Source of the DNA: Oxytricha trifallax
Taxonomy: Eukaryota > Ciliophora > Spirotrichea > Sporadotrichida > Oxytrichidae
Length of the DNA stretch: 64,000 bases
Direction of reading: 5' to 3'
NCBI GenBank assembly: GCA_000711775.1
Contig: ARYC01017093.1
Span: forward strand, 1-64,000
Below are positions 11,309-23,745 of the stretch, piece after piece. The notes below the pieces were generated by a model. The model worked only from the letters and a program-made list of their open reading frames with translations, searched no databases and was not told the DNA's origin. The stretch's first letter is position 1. Each line of letters starts with the position of its first letter. The position numbers and the translations under genes were made by a program.

Positions 11309-11644
11309 ATACTATCAACTTAAAGTGGCCACGTTATTACATGACAAATCAGGGTAGTCTATCTATCCAGGTCATAGTTGAAAGTATAATAATCTCAGAA
11401 AATAGGAAATTTAAAGGAAGAAAATACATATGAATATTATGGAGTGAACTCATTGTGAACACCTAGTTTCAAAGTTAAAAGGAATTAGGAATTATTTTAG
11501 AGACTCTACTTAACCATAACTTTTTTATGTTTAAATCCTAAAGGAGTTACTTATTTTCATAAAACATTTTATTACTTTCCTATCAAATACACATCTAGTT
11601 TAATATTTTGGATTAATTATTTGCATTAAAATAAAATCAATAAA
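11309..11644. other. 3' flank of the UGA gene; where a SECIS would be expected
   Basis: The only notable structure is ATGA at 11341-11344 followed by a hairpin GGGTAG (11352-11357) / CTATCC (11363-11368) and a downstream TGA. It lacks an apical AA and does not fit the SECIS model well. Confidence 0.3.
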
Positions 11645-12679
11645 ATGCATTATGAGCCTATGCGAATGTAGAGGTGGCTCTCTATTCATTCTATAACCCC
11701 TTATAAACTTAGAAAACAAGATGAGAAATTCATTGTAGTTAAGCACCCTGTATTAAATATAAAAGTAAACGGAAATACTATAGACTAAAACTTTAGTGAT
11801 CTGAGAGAATACTAGAGATAACTGGCTATAAAGCACTAATTAGATGAGGTGAAGAGAGACACTATGGCAATAGGAGGAGCAGGAAATTATTTCACTACAG
11901 AGAGTGAAAATAATCCTTATGAAGAATCTGACTCATCAGTAGATAGAACTCATAGAAGAAACATATCCTTGAAAGGTGATCCATAGTATGGATAATCATC
12001 TTCTAATCGTAGCAGGAAAAGCTCACATAGGGTTTAGCACTCAAGCTAATAACCAAAGTCAGGAGGGTTAAAGCACAGCTAGAGCACAGAAACACTAAAA
12101 TCAGATAAAATTGGAGAATATGGGAATAATGGTTAGCTAAGTGTAAGATTTGGCAAAAATTAAAACATTGACCCTGATCATAATAATTAACATTTGAATA
12201 ATCGAAGGAAAAGTTATCACAAGAAAAGTTCAAGGTAATTGTTTTCCTAGGATTTCGCAACTATGTCTTAGCATCAAAATAAAAAGAACACAGATTCATT
12301 AGTAAGGTCCTCTATAATTCCAGAAAATAATGTTTAAAATTCAAGCAAAGCAAATCAAAATTACCTAAGTCCCTAGTAGTCAATTGTATTTTCAGGGAGA
12401 AAATCAAAATTAAACGTTTAACAGAGTATGGAATCTATATAAGAATATTAAACAGCTGCGAGTAATATGTCTATTAAAGAGCTAAAAGAAATGCGCAGAA
12501 AATCAAAGAAAATAATGTCTGAGCAGTAGAAAGAAAAAGCTATTTTACATAAACATACCATTAAAGTTTTGAGACCTGCTACAGCTTAGGTTCATAGAAT
12601 TAAAATAATCAGAACGATTGATAATAGCAATTAAGCTTCCTAAAAATTACTGTATAAAAATAATTATTGCAAGAATTGA
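11645..12679 (+). CDS. Gln/Ser/Asn-rich hypothetical protein
   Basis: A 344-codon open frame begins MHYEPMRMQRWLSIHSITPY and ends YKNNYCKN before TGA. It has a basic N-terminus, a long Ser/Gln/Asn-rich middle and a charged stretch MSIKELKEMRRKSKKIMSEQ. No known domain is visible. The frame stays open beyond the TGA in the same register until the zinc-ribbon gene, and a GT (12652) followed by several AG sites brackets the stop. A single gene with an intron or IES at about 12652-12770 is therefore possible. Confidence 0.55.
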
Positions 12680-12931
12680 AATTATAGTATATTCCAAATA
12701 TAAATAATTAATATAGTATCATAATATTAGAAGAGTGATTTATAATAAAGCTAATCTTAATAAAAATAAAATTAATCACCAATTTTAATAAAAGAAACTC
12801 AATTTGATAATTTGATTTAAAATTCCTAATCGCAATCAATTTTCTCGAAACCGCCTCTCTCCTTAAACTTAAGCCCTTAGTTACTGAATTATAACAATTC
12901 TCATCTACCCAACTCATCACTGAAACAGAGT

Positions 12932-13537
12932 ATGATAAGTTTAAAATCTATCTAATATACTTAGTAAAGTCAAAATTCATCGAGTAAGAATAATTAGTAT
13001 CGATATCGCAATTCAGCTCAAGGAAATTACCAATTACTCTATAATTAGCAATAATCGAAGTAATATCAATCAACTAACTTCTTGAGCAAAGATCTTCAAC
13101 CAGATTAGCTGGTTTATGCCCCTAAATAAGTATATTTCAAGTACACCAAGAAGCCTAAATTTATACCTAATAACCCAGTGCCTGCAATTTATGACAGTGG
13201 TTGTCTAACTTGTGGTCAAAAGAATGTAGAAGTGGAGTTCCACGGAGAGCGACATGTATGCTATAAATGTAAGAAATATCTGCAGACTCCTGACGGCAAA
13301 CCTGTAATGCTTATAAGCACGCCTGATTCAAGGATTCTCGCATTCTTTAAGAAAATTAAAACTGCGGAGGAACTTGAGAAAGATAAGTAGCGCAGATACT
13401 CATATATTGAGGTAGACCCGAATGACATGCGTATATTCGATAAAGTGTGCTTTGCTACATTCGCTGGAGAGGGTGAGCTTATCGTTCTTCTCAAAGATGA
13501 AGGCAAAAAGCAAATATAAAATATAGATAATGATTGA
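12932..13537 (+). CDS. zinc-ribbon hypothetical protein (start uncertain)
   Basis: The frame ends at TGA 13535-13537. From MISLKSIQYTQQSQNSSS a Gln/Ser-rich leader runs to VYFKYTKKPKFIPNNPVPAI, then comes a C2C2 ribbon: CLTCGQ and, sixteen residues on, CYKCKKY. A conserved-looking C-terminal domain follows (LISTPDSRILAFFKKIK, YIEVDPNDMRIFDKV). Coding-like sequence extends upstream of 12932 to about 12780 without an ATG, so either the start lies in another segment or this is the 3' part of the gene at 11645. The function is not recognised; ribbons of this type bind zinc and often nucleic acid or protein. Confidence 0.6.
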
Positions 13538-14067
13538 AAAAAATATTTCGTGTTTTTATGAATCAAAACCCATTTTAAAATAATAAGTTATTTGTCAATT
13601 ATTTAATATAAATTAACTTTTTGTGATAGAAATTACTCATTTATTTCATATATGATGATGTCCATTCTTTTTAAAATAAAAATAGAAAATAGCTTCTCCT
13701 TTATTATTAAAAGAAGGTATCAAATGAAAAACACTAAATCAAAAATATATAAATTCTATGTTAACCAATAAATTATTAAAATTCATAATTAACCAAACTA
13801 AATTTACTTAAATTTTAATTTAATTTCCTTTAATCCTCAATAATTAAATTTAGGGGATAAATAGTATGAATAAATTTCTAATTTTCTTAAACGCTTTGCA
13901 CTAATATTTTAGCATAATATCTCTTCATGCTCTGTCTCTTAAGAGATGGGCTCATTTATTGCTATATTTTATTAAAAAATTATAAATAAAAAATTATACT
14001 ATAGTGACAATGATAATCTAAATTTAATTTGATTATAATGTTACTTGTGCGACTGGATAGATAGTTA
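13538..14067. other. intergenic spacer before tRNA
   Basis: AT-rich DNA with no coding segment seen. Confidence 0.5.
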
Positions 14068-14139
14068 GCCGCCATAGCTTAGTGGTAGAGCATCCGCCTT
14101 GTAAGCGGAAGGTCGAGGGTTCAATCCCCTCTGTCGGCT
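14068..14139 (+). tRNA. tRNA-Thr (anticodon UGU)
   Basis: The cloverleaf is complete. The acceptor arm is GCCGCCA/TGTCGGC with one mismatch. The D arm is around AGTGGTAGAGC. The anticodon stem TCCGC/GCGGA has loop CTTGTAA, giving UGU. The T arm GAGGG/CCCTC has loop TTCAATC. CCA is not encoded, as usual in eukaryotes. Internal A and B boxes are present. Confidence 0.93.
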
Positions 14140-14142
14140 CTC

Positions 14143-14147
14143 TTTTT
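14143..14147 (+). terminator. RNA polymerase III terminator
   Basis: A TTTTT run begins four bases after the tRNA discriminator base, the standard Pol III stop. Confidence 0.8.
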
Positions 14148-14289
14148 ACTCTTTTCTACTTTTCTTACCAATTTATAATCAACTCCTAACAATAAATTAT
14201 TAATTCAATTTATACTCTAATACACTTTTATTAATAATATAGTTAAATCTTAATTTAAATTACAAAAAATATTAACACCCTTTATAAAA

Positions 14290-15165
14290 ATGGAAAGAAG
14301 GAGTTCACTTATAAAGCAAAATAAGTCATTAAATAATTAAAAAGCACCTAAAAGCTATAATTAGAGCGTAAGAACTTAGATAAATCCAAACTTTTTCAAG
14401 TAATAATAAGTTCAAAACTCAAATTAAAATTTATTATGCTTTGATTTTAAAGAAAAATAGTAATAAGTGGAGAATATTGACTCTTAGTTACTGTAATGTA
14501 GTTTGGATTAAGATTTACAAAAAGTTAATTAAACATCCATTAAAACTGTAACATCTGAGAAACCCCTTAAACTAGCTTGGATCTTTGACTAAAATGATTT
14601 AGTAAACTTTAAATTTAAGTAATAATTCTAAGATAATCATTAAATAATAAGTAAATTTGCTCTTTCATAATGTCCAGGCAAGAAAATAGAGAGAGGAAGA
14701 GACGGCAAAAAGCACGATAGAGATATTTTTAGAGATGTAGAAAATTACAAAAATTAAGGCATAACTTTAATAGTGTGTCTGTTAAATGATAGTGAATTAA
14801 GAAGCCTTGGAGTTAAAGTTTAAGATTATTAAAAAGCTTGTGAAATTTAGGGAATTTAGCTTTTTAAATATCCAATAATTGAGATGGCTCCCCCAGATGA
14901 CTTAGAGAAATTTCATAGTGAAGTTGTTCAAATAACTATAAATCATATACTGTCTGGTAATGGAAACGCGCTAATTCATTGCAGAGGTGGTGTTGGGAGA
15001 GCAGGGCTTTTGGGGTGTTGTATATTGGCAAACATCTGTGATTTTACAAACTTCAAGAAAATAATTGAGTTTATGCGAAAACGTAGAGACAAGAGATGTG
15101 TAGAGAGCAGAAAGTAAGAAGATTTTGTATAGGCTTATTTTAAATACATAAATTAAAATGAGTGA
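14290..15165 (+). CDS. dual-specificity protein phosphatase, CDKN3/KAP-like
   Basis: A 291-residue frame starts MERRSSLIKQNKSLNN. After a Gln-rich leader of about 110 residues the catalytic domain begins at KFALSQCPGKKIERGRD, matching the LSSCPGxxF-R start of CDKN3-type phosphatases. The cysteine phosphatase loop is HCRGGVGRAG (HCx5R, around 14980-15009). The general-acid region lies around MAPPDD. No transmembrane segment is visible. In the family these enzymes remove phosphate from Thr/Tyr, classically from the activation loop of CDKs; the substrate here is unknown. It is uninterrupted by IESs or introns. Confidence 0.85.
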
Positions 15166-15250
15166 AAAGTTATAGATTATGAGAGTATACAATTAATATT
15201 AATTTCTATTAAATTAATCACAAATTAAAGTTAATATTTGTAAAATTTTA

Positions 15251-17958
15251 ATGGGTGGCTATCTTAATAAAGAAAAAGAAAAAAGTGATTTGTCTAGTAG
15301 TAATGAGTCAGATGATGCTTTGAATAGAGGAACTCATCTAAATTTATTAGACTCTTTGATACCAGAAGCCAAAAAATACACTGATTTAATGAGGTTGTAT
15401 AGATAAAGAATTTGTAGGGTATATTTTTATCAACTCATAAAGAAATAAGACGGATATAATTTTATTAAATATCAACCTAGAATTCCTTTTTTACTTGAGG
15501 ATTACTTTGGATTCGACCGTAGATATGAAATAGCTCATCACATACCTGGAAATTTAATTGTAATTCTTATAATATATTCCTTCTTTGAAAATACTAAATT
15601 TATCTTTTCAGACTTTCCCAGAGAGGAAATTGATAAAAGACGGTGAAATTGATGAAGTAAAGAAAATGTACTTTAAGGGGCTTTTAATGATTGACGATCC
15701 AATAGACTCTTATTCAAAGCACACGATGCTTCATGATGCAGTGGTTATGAACAGAACTGAACTCTTTGACTTCCTTCTATCATAAAAAGCAAATTTAATG
15801 GTTAGAGATGTAAACGGCTACACCCCTATGTTGAAGGCAGCAGCTCTGGGGAGATTAGACATGGTTCAATAGTTAATCGAAGAAGGAGTTGACCCTAGAC
15901 ATATTGATCCATATGGGAACACGCCAAGGGACAAGGCAAAGCTATATAATAGATATGAACTTATGGAATATTTGGAAGAGATGGAGAAAAAAGCTTCAAG
16001 AGGCGAGTTAAACATAGTAAACTGGAAGGACCCAGAGAGGCTTAGAAGGACAGGTAAATTTATTACAATTTTTGATTACTGAAAATTAATGCACTTTCAA
16101 AAATTGTTCTCTTATATACAATGGCAAACTTTAAAACCATTTTAATCTTACACACATTAGTTTTTATTATTATTAAGTGGAAATGTATTATTAATTTAAT
16201 GGAGCGAATGACATGCCTCATCCATTTTAAGACCATTCTTAAAGAGTTAATAATGAATTATTAAATCATTCTTTATTGCATTCAAACAGAGAATATTTAA
16301 GAGACTTAAATCGAGGCAAAAGCATAGACATTTCAAAGTAAAGCATTAAAAGCTGTATTAAGAGCATGAAAAACAGGCTGACAGAAATAGATATTTCAAA
16401 TTTTATCACAGATCCAAATCATCTATTAATAACTTAAAAAGCTAAGAGATCCAGCAAAATGGAGTTCACTTCGAAAACTGATCTCCCAAAAGATTGTGAA
16501 GTGAATAAATTGGAGAGCGGTTTAAATCGAATTAAAGAAAATAATAGCAGTATGCTGAGACATATTGAGTATGGTGAGAAAAACAAAATGAAAAGTAATG
16601 TCAATTAAGTTATGACTGGACAAGAATATAAAAATAATTAGTCCTTTGATCAAAATCCTAATGATGAGTCTTTTGGAAACTAATAATAAGTAAATTTTCC
16701 ATCAATCTCAAAAGGCAAATTTAGCTTTAATAAGAGTTATTTAACAGTAAATAACTCTCCCTCCAACAATTCATTTTAGAGAAGAGATTCTTTCATGTTG
16801 CCAAAAAGTTTATTAAATTAAACCATAAATTCCAAGGCTGTTGCCAAATAATCTTGTTCAAGCCTCTAGTAACTGCTTGTGAAATCTTAAAGTATCAGAT
16901 CTTTCCATAATGAAGATGAAACTAACTCACCCTCCCCTAAGGGTCTATGGGAACGAATAACTCAAGGCAACTAGAAAATAGTTACCTTAAAGAAAGGCAG
17001 ACAAAGATTAAATCAGAGTATGCAACCTACTATGGGTTCAGTTTAAGAAAGTTCAATATAACTTGAGAGAGACCCATCAAGTGTCTTCATTACAGAAGCT
17101 CCAAGACTTCCTCAATTAAAAATCAAGAAAAATATTTATCAAAATGAAGGCTTCAATTTGCAGATGATTTAGCCATACACACATAAAAACACACATATAA
17201 ATACAATTGATATTGATTATGATATGGATTTTGCTAGAAATAAATCTAAACATTAAATGCCAAAAAAATATACTCTACTTTAAGATGTTTTAGAAAGTAC
17301 CAGAAAACTATCAGATAGGAAGTTTCAAATAGTTGACGATAGTCCTAGAAAAAATGATGATAAAAAGAAAGATTATAGAGCTAGTTCATTGAAACTTCAC
17401 AAATCTTACAAATCCAACAAAACCAATATATCGTTATCCAAGGAGCCATCAACACTTCTATAATTTACCCATCCCCATTAATTTTATTATTATTTTATGA
17501 ACTCTATTATAAACAGCTCTTTTAATCTGCAAGTAAACAACCAGAAATTAATGCAAAAAATATACTCAAATATATAAGAAGCAAAGGAAGTGCGTTCCTA
17601 TCTAAATCAAAGCATCTAAAGAATCAAAGAAGATGTTAAGTTCGATTCTATAGAAGAAAAAATAAAGCGTTTCGAGCAATTTGATTTTATGAAAGTTTAG
17701 CCTTTCAAACCCAGGTTGAGTATCAAAGTTGACAGAGTTAAACAAAAATAAAATGTCAAAGATTTGACTAAAAATATACTCAACTCAAATAAAACACCTG
17801 CTTCCCCTAGTAAAAATCTCAACAGTGCATTGATTAATAGCAGCGTAATTAGCAGTGAGAATCCTTCACCAAGTTAAAAGAAAAACATAAACTAGAAAAA
17901 GAGCAAGTTCTTTTAGTTCAATAATGACATGAACCTCACTTAGCATTAATAAGAGTGA
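15251..17958 (+). CDS. ankyrin-repeat protein with long disordered C-terminus
   Basis: Exons 15251-15559, 15612-16053 and 16178-17958 join in frame across introns of 52 nt (GTAATT...TTTCAG) and 124 nt (GTAAAT...TTAAG), giving about 843 residues. After MGGYLNKEKEKSDLSSSNES comes a helical region. Three or so ankyrin repeats follow: HTMLHDAVVMNRTELFDFLL, NGYTPMLKAAALGRLDMVQQ and YGNTPRDKAKLYNRYELMEY. Exon 3 is a Ser/Asn/Lys-rich tail with few hydrophobics and no recognised domain. Ankyrin repeats mediate protein binding; no partner can be inferred. Gly2 leaves open N-myristoylation. Confidence 0.82.
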
Positions 17959-18575
17959 GTTAAGTGATTAAAATAAACCAAAGTATGAATCTTTAGATTA
18001 ATAAGGCCATAACTAGTAACTTTAATTTTTTTAATATGTAATATTTCATAATTTAATTCTCAAGCTTAAAATTATTTGATTTAAGTATGTATTAATACTA
18101 TAATTTACAATACATACTGAATCTGAGACAATTTTAATCAGTTTCATAAATTAATCTAAATAGTATTTCATTTTAGTTTATTATGAATATCACTATTAAA
18201 TTATTTTGATAACTATATTTATTAATGGTGATTTGCAATTACTTTTGTGTTTTCATAATTTTAAATAATTCATATAAATTTAGGATATTTTAATTTGCAA
18301 CATAAAATATAAACGAAATTGTTTGATTAATCTTCAAATAAACATATACAGATTTCATAATAAAATTTCTAATTCTATACCCTATATAATAAGGATAATT
18401 AATATATTTTATAAGAATTGAGTATTATTTAATATGATTGATTAATTGAAAATATTTCTATTTTTATAAAGTATATCTTAAATTAATTTTGGTGTTTTAA
18501 TATATCTATATAAAATAATTTTAATTTATTTCAATTAATTGATTTTTTTTCCAAAATAATTAATTTCTATTAATA
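17959..18575. other. intergenic spacer
   Basis: AT-rich; nothing supportable seen. Confidence 0.5.
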
Positions 18576-19020
18576 ATGGGTTGCAACTGTTCCAAGTCAA
18601 ACGACTCTGCCTCTCTAGACAGACCACAGACTTCCAATAAGAAAAAAGCAATAAAAATTTATGGAAGCTACTTAAATTCAGACACTCTAACAATCCTAGC
18701 CATATTAACAAAGCTCAATCTCCCACATACATTCATAAATATATTTGAGAAAAAACATGGTCAATTAATAGTAAATACCTAATACGAAAGAATGATGGAA
18801 ATCAAAGATAATTCTTAAAATTACGATTTACCAATAATTTCTATTGATAAGGGTCTCAGTATATACCCTAAAAATATGATGATTATGATATACTTGATTA
18901 ACTCAAATTCTCATATCAGAAACGAATTCGTGCCAGGAAAAGTTGAGAAGGAAATGTTTATTGAATAGATGGTTAAATATGGAACCACAAAATTGAGAAA
19001 GTTATCATTAGATTTTTAAA
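18576..19020 (+). CDS. GST-like protein, N-terminal (thioredoxin-fold) part
   Basis: Starts MGCNCSKSNDSAS, a typical dual myristoylation/palmitoylation motif. Then AIKIYGSYLNSDTLTILAIL and TKLNLPHTFINIFEKK fit the first strand-helix-strand of a glutathione S-transferase N-domain. YDLPIISIDKGLSIYPKNMM matches the cis-Pro strand, and VEKEMFIEQMVKYGTTKL resembles the start of the all-helical C-domain. The frame runs to a TGA at 19273, but coding character fades after about 19020. Probably the first half of one gene whose C-domain continues at 19225. Confidence 0.55.
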
Positions 19021-19224
19021 AATAAATAATCATAAAAACTATAGGGTAATGGTGTAATAAATATACATCCAATTTTTACCTTATTAATCAATAATCAAAT
19101 GTTTTTTTAACAAAAATCTTATTATTTTGTTGCATAACAATTGATATTATTCATGAACATTAATGTTTCATGAATAAAAAGCGTATCTTAAGCATTTTAT
19201 TCAATTTTTTTTCCTCCAAAAACA

Positions 19225-19650
19225 ATGCCAAGTGCTCTTGTAGAAACTCAAAATTTATCTACACAAGCAACTGAAAGTCAATTCAATGACGAGTTAAGAG
19301 CAACTAGCAATCAAAGCATCTTCGATGATATCAGATAATCACTCTAAGAATTTTAATCCTCAGACTTCATAAACTTAAACGAATCTTAAATACTAAATAT
19401 TAACAGTACGATTTCACACTATTTACCAAGCACCTATCCAGAAGAAATTAACTAGGAAATCACCATCCTAGATTTAATAATATATTATGATTTGAAAATG
19501 CTCATAAAACTCACTTAAAGTGAGGCAATTCTTTCAGAATTTACACAAGTTACTAATTGGTATATTAAACATTAAAACTTAGCTGACTCTAAAGAACTGC
19601 AATACTATTTCCAACTTCATTTTGATGAATTATCTAAGAAGTTAATTTGA
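19225..19650 (+). CDS. GST-like protein, C-terminal helical part (or separate gene)
   Basis: The open frame MPSALVETQNLSTQATESQF ends at TGA 19648-19650. Its second half, ITILDLIIYYDLKMLIKL and FTQVTNWYIKHQNL, matches the conserved hydrophobic core and the V-xx-W motif that closes GST C-domains (TxADL...F.xVxxWY). It is in a different frame from 18576. Joining them needs removal of roughly 200 AT-rich bases as an intron or IES. The alternative is an independent gene starting at this ATG. Confidence 0.5.
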
Positions 19651-19827
19651 CAATAAATTATTGAATATAAACTAAACTATATGAATGCATTCGAATCATT
19701 CAGAGATTATCTTGGATAGTCATTAAATAAAAATAAGTTAATAGATTGTTATAGAATAAATTTTGATATAAAGTACATTAGTTAGTACTTCTAATATTTG
19801 CAAATAAAAATAGAGGATTATTATTCT

Positions 19828-20855
19828 TCAATCTAGGGGTAAACTCCCTATGATTTGATTAGTGTCACTAATTTGGCCAAACCCATTTTCAGTAATTGAA
19901 TTTAGTTTTTCTTTTCTATTAGCTCCAAATTTCGACTGATATTCATCATCAGACTGTTAAGTATTAAACCCTTAGTTTAAGTTATTTGATTAGTGGTTTT
20001 AGTTAATATTCTGTAGAGTTTTCTTTCTCAAACTTTACAGAGTCACTCGCTCTGATGAACTTAAATCAGTGAGATTTTCATCATTTAAATTTGAATTAAT
20101 TTGATTCTTCTGATCTTTATGGTTACTTTGAAAAGTACCTTGGCTTATTTTCTGGGCCAGACTTCCGCTTTCATTTACCCTATGTTTATGAATCTATTAG
20201 TGTTCTTCTGACTAAATTTGTTATTATAAATTTGAAATTGTCATTTTTTCATTTTTCAATGATAATTTATTGGCGTGCTTTTTACTGCTGCTCACTTCAA
20301 TATTCTCTGAATAAGAATTCTCTTAAAACTTGTTTGAGAGGTTTTGTTTCACACTATTCGATACTAACTTGATATATTTAGGGTGAGTTGAAGCTTCAGG
20401 ACTTAAATTTTGATGATGTAGATCCTCAAGCATGGGTATAAATCCTGATTTCCTAAGCAATCTTGATATTCTTTTCTCTTCCATTCTGGAAGGCTTTCCT
20501 CTATGCCCACATTTCATTAAAACCATATGCCCTTCTTTAATTTAAGTAAAATCGTTATCAAATCTTTAATCTTTCTAACTTTAAATCACTATTAGATCTT
20601 GTAAACATTCAACTTAAAATTATAAGAATGTCTGAATGCTGTTCTTAAGAGACTAGTTTTAATTGAAAATTTCAGTGTTCATTTCTTTAATGCACCATAT
20701 TTATCTGTGAAAAGATTATACTAGCTCATGGAGTTAATCGATAGCTTGCTGGGAATGTGATAGAGTGGCTCTTTGAGAGTATTTAGTTCGCTCTATGTCA
20801 TCGTTATATCCTACACCATATAAAATCCCAATAGGTTTAATTAAAATTCCAACAT
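19828..20855 (-). CDS. hypothetical protein, low-complexity
   Basis: The minus-strand coding region ends at TGA 19828-19830. The best start is MLEFQLNLLGFYMVQDITMT at 20855. One frame change near 20680-20700, in a region with splice-like TTTTCACAG, is needed to join it to the body. The body contains EGHMVLMKCGHRGKPSRMEE, a short stretch reminiscent of the K-x-G-R-x-GKP motif of some PH-like domains, followed by an Asn/Ser/Gln-rich tail ending QIIGSLPLD. No firm function. Its frame is continuous with the alpha/beta hydrolase gene upstream, so it may be that gene's 3' part. Confidence 0.45.
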
Positions 20856-21019
20856 GAGCGAGGTAAATACTAGTTAATAATAAAATACATCTTATCCAAA
20901 AAAACATATATATATATATATTATAAAGATTATTAAATTATACCTACTTTTATTAACTTATTATTATTGTTCATTAAATATTATTGAATAAAAATATTTT
21001 TATGAACTTAAATGGTATT

Positions 21020-23745
21020 TTTATTTTAAAAATCTCACTCCTTGTAAATTCTAAAAGAGTTTTACTTCCAGAACTTAAAGAAATATTCTAAAATCTTAAA
21101 TTGAACGAGTTCTTGACAAGTTAAGCAAATCTTTCAAGGGAACACAACCAGCTATTAAATCATCAAGACAAATCATTAAAGTATAAATTTGCTGATGCAA
21201 CTCTTAAATATTTTGCAATTAAGACACTTAAGTTTTTATGTAATTTAAGACTAATTGACTTTGTAGATTTAAAGTGGAGGATATTGAGTTTTAAGTTCTT
21301 ATCAATATTTGCTTTTCTTCATCGAAACTAGAAATCAATCTATTTGACTAATCTAAAAATGTAATTAAAATAAAAATAGATATTACTTTAAGCTTCATGA
21401 GACTCTCTATTGGATCGCATAGCAGTAGTGGTATCTTTAAATGTTTATAGTAATCTGTAACTTAACTCTAATTGCTGATTTTCAGTCAGTTTTTTATATA
21501 AGATATCTTCGAGATCGTATATCAAGCATAAGCACTCATAAAATTTATGCCATTTGCGCTCTTTATAAGTATTTTTTGCAAGTTTTTAAGCTATTCCAAC
21601 TGGCAGAGAAGAGAAATTTTCGACCACATCATCTTTAGTGTCTGTAGCAATGATTTTAAAGCACTTAGCTTCAATTGTATTTACATCATTCAAAGCTTTC
21701 CATTGACAGCTTACAAACTTATAGACATACTTGGTAAATCTTCCTGTTAATCTTCTTATAGCTAAATCATCAAGCTCGTTCAAAGTTCTGTCTATTATAA
21801 TCGCTTCTACTATCTCACTAAATTTATTAGCAAGATGAGTTGAAGCAATCCCACCTATAGATCTACCATAAACACCTATCTTTCCACGGAGCTTCATCTT
21901 ATTCAATAAAAAATCCATTATTTTTTCAGCATCAATTTTTACATTATAGGGACTGATGCTTGCTGAATACCAAGACTTTCTAGAAAAGCCATAATCTCTG
22001 TAATTCCAACACAATACATTAATACCACGCTTGAGGAAAAAACTTAGCCAGTAGGAATTTGGCGAGTTAATCATTTATTGATATATCAAAGCGTTTGGAT
22101 TGCACATTATGAAAGTTGGTTTGCCTAAGAATTCACCAACTGGGTTATCCAAACTAATTTCCAAGTTCTGTTCACTTGTACATGGGAAAAACATACAATC
22201 AAGCTTTGCCCCATTATACCCTTCAATTTCGAAATTTTGCCCTTCAAAATTCTTGTTAAGCAAAAGCTAGTTCTAACTTAAAGTTCCAAACATTTTGTTA
22301 TATCTGCAAAATAAACCACATCTTATTTTTGTTGCTCTGTTTACTACCTACCTAAATTGTCTTGTCAATCTATCTATAACTATAATAATTTGAAAAGCTT
22401 CATCGTTTTGCATTATTTTTGGCATTATAATCTTATGGGTTCTCTCAAGATCTCTGTCTGAAAGTAAATCTTTTCTATAGAAATTCCAAACTGATTAAGA
22501 TCTTTAACTCGAAGAACCTTTCTTAAAAGAAATTGGTAATATTGGTAATTTTTCAAGATTTTCTTTTAGGCCTAATAGAATATCAGTTGATTATCTAAAT
22601 TCTTAAGAAGTGTGCTCTTTTTGGTTTTTTATTATAGCAGTGTTAGTTTCTGAATATAAACTTATCAGCTCAATAATTGTGAACATTTCTATAACAAATT
22701 CATTGAAATTTCCTATTAATTTTTCTTACTTGTGTTTATTTCTGATTGTAGTCTTTGATACTCTTTGCTCTCTTTTCTAATTGATTCTTCGTCAGTTTAC
22801 TTTTTACTTGGACTTTATTTTCTACTGCTATCTTGGTTTATTCCGCCTAATTTAGACTCTGGATTATTTCTATCATTCATGTTATTTACTTTAGATTTTG
22901 GACTTTCACTTTGCAAATTATTTGACTGAAAATTCTAAACACTCTAAGTGTCGCTTTGTATTTTCTAATTAATCCCGCCTTACTTCCCTTCTTAGATTTC
23001 ATCTCCCTAGTCCTCTCCCAATTATTAATATTTGTTAAGCAGTTTCTACTACTTATCTTCAATTTATTTCCTCAATACTTCAGTATCTTATAAATTGTCT
23101 TATTTGCCGATAATACTGCTAATGTTTTTATAGCTCTCAATCTCCTCTAAGTCACTCATTATTTTGATTATGAAAATCAACTCCTCAATTAACTTAGCGA
23201 AATCCTTGGAGAATTTCTCATTAATTTGGGAGTTTAATTTCTATCTGATGAAGTAATTGGCATAGGGGTACAGGATAGCTCGTAGTGCGTATTTTCCCAG
23301 ATAGTGCATAAACAGTAAGTGTGGTATTAAAATTAAAGGGATAAATAGCAAAAGTGGAGAAACTGTCGTTTCTTCAGGCAAGATTTTATCATGATTAATG
23401 TATAGTAAGACTACTCCAAGGATATACAGAACGCATAAACAAAATACTATCAACCTATATAATAAAAGTTAAGCACTATGGTTTATCCCAAAGAATAGAG
23501 TGGGTTAAATTTTTATTCTGATATACTAAAAACATGTTTATTACGTACTTTGGCAGATAAGAATGACCAGAAAGTTTATGAATAGGGGTAAATTTAATTT
23601 CTATTTAATCATTGTCTTTATGAAAATCTTAGCCATTACTAGCACTAGTTTATAGCAGACTGATTTGTTTTTCATCATCAACTGCTGCACTTATTTTATT
23701 AAGTTACTTTGATGGCGGCTTACGCTCGCAAGATTACTAATCCAT
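21020..23745 (-). CDS. membrane-anchored alpha/beta hydrolase
   Basis: The start is MDQQSCERKPPSKQLNKISA at 23745. A first intron (about 95 nt, GTACGT...ATATAG) precedes two hydrophobic helices: LIVFCLCVLYILGVVLLYI and PLLLFIPLILIPHLLFMHYL. A long coiled-coil and Gln/Ser-rich region follows. The hydrolase domain (about 22260-21580) has LKRGINVLCWNYRDYGFS, the nucleophile elbow GVYGRSIGG (GxSxG, Ser), IIIDRTLNELDDLAIRR, and a likely acid in ATDTKDDVV. A small intron near 21310-21345 leads to a helical C-terminus. The layout resembles serine hydrolases of the ABHD type, anchored with the catalytic domain in the cytosol. No IES is obvious within it. The 3' end is uncertain, because the frame continues into 20855. 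Confidence 0.75.

Noticed and set aside
11341-11380. SECIS element downstream of the UGA gene
   Set aside because: The ATGA here is followed by a 6-bp hairpin with loop TCTAT, lacking the apical AA and the proper stem length before the GA. It is not sufficient to call.
20323-20526. Stand-alone small gene
   Set aside because: The frame continues through TAA as Gln on the 3' side and lacks its own start context. It is the middle of the gene at 19828-20855.
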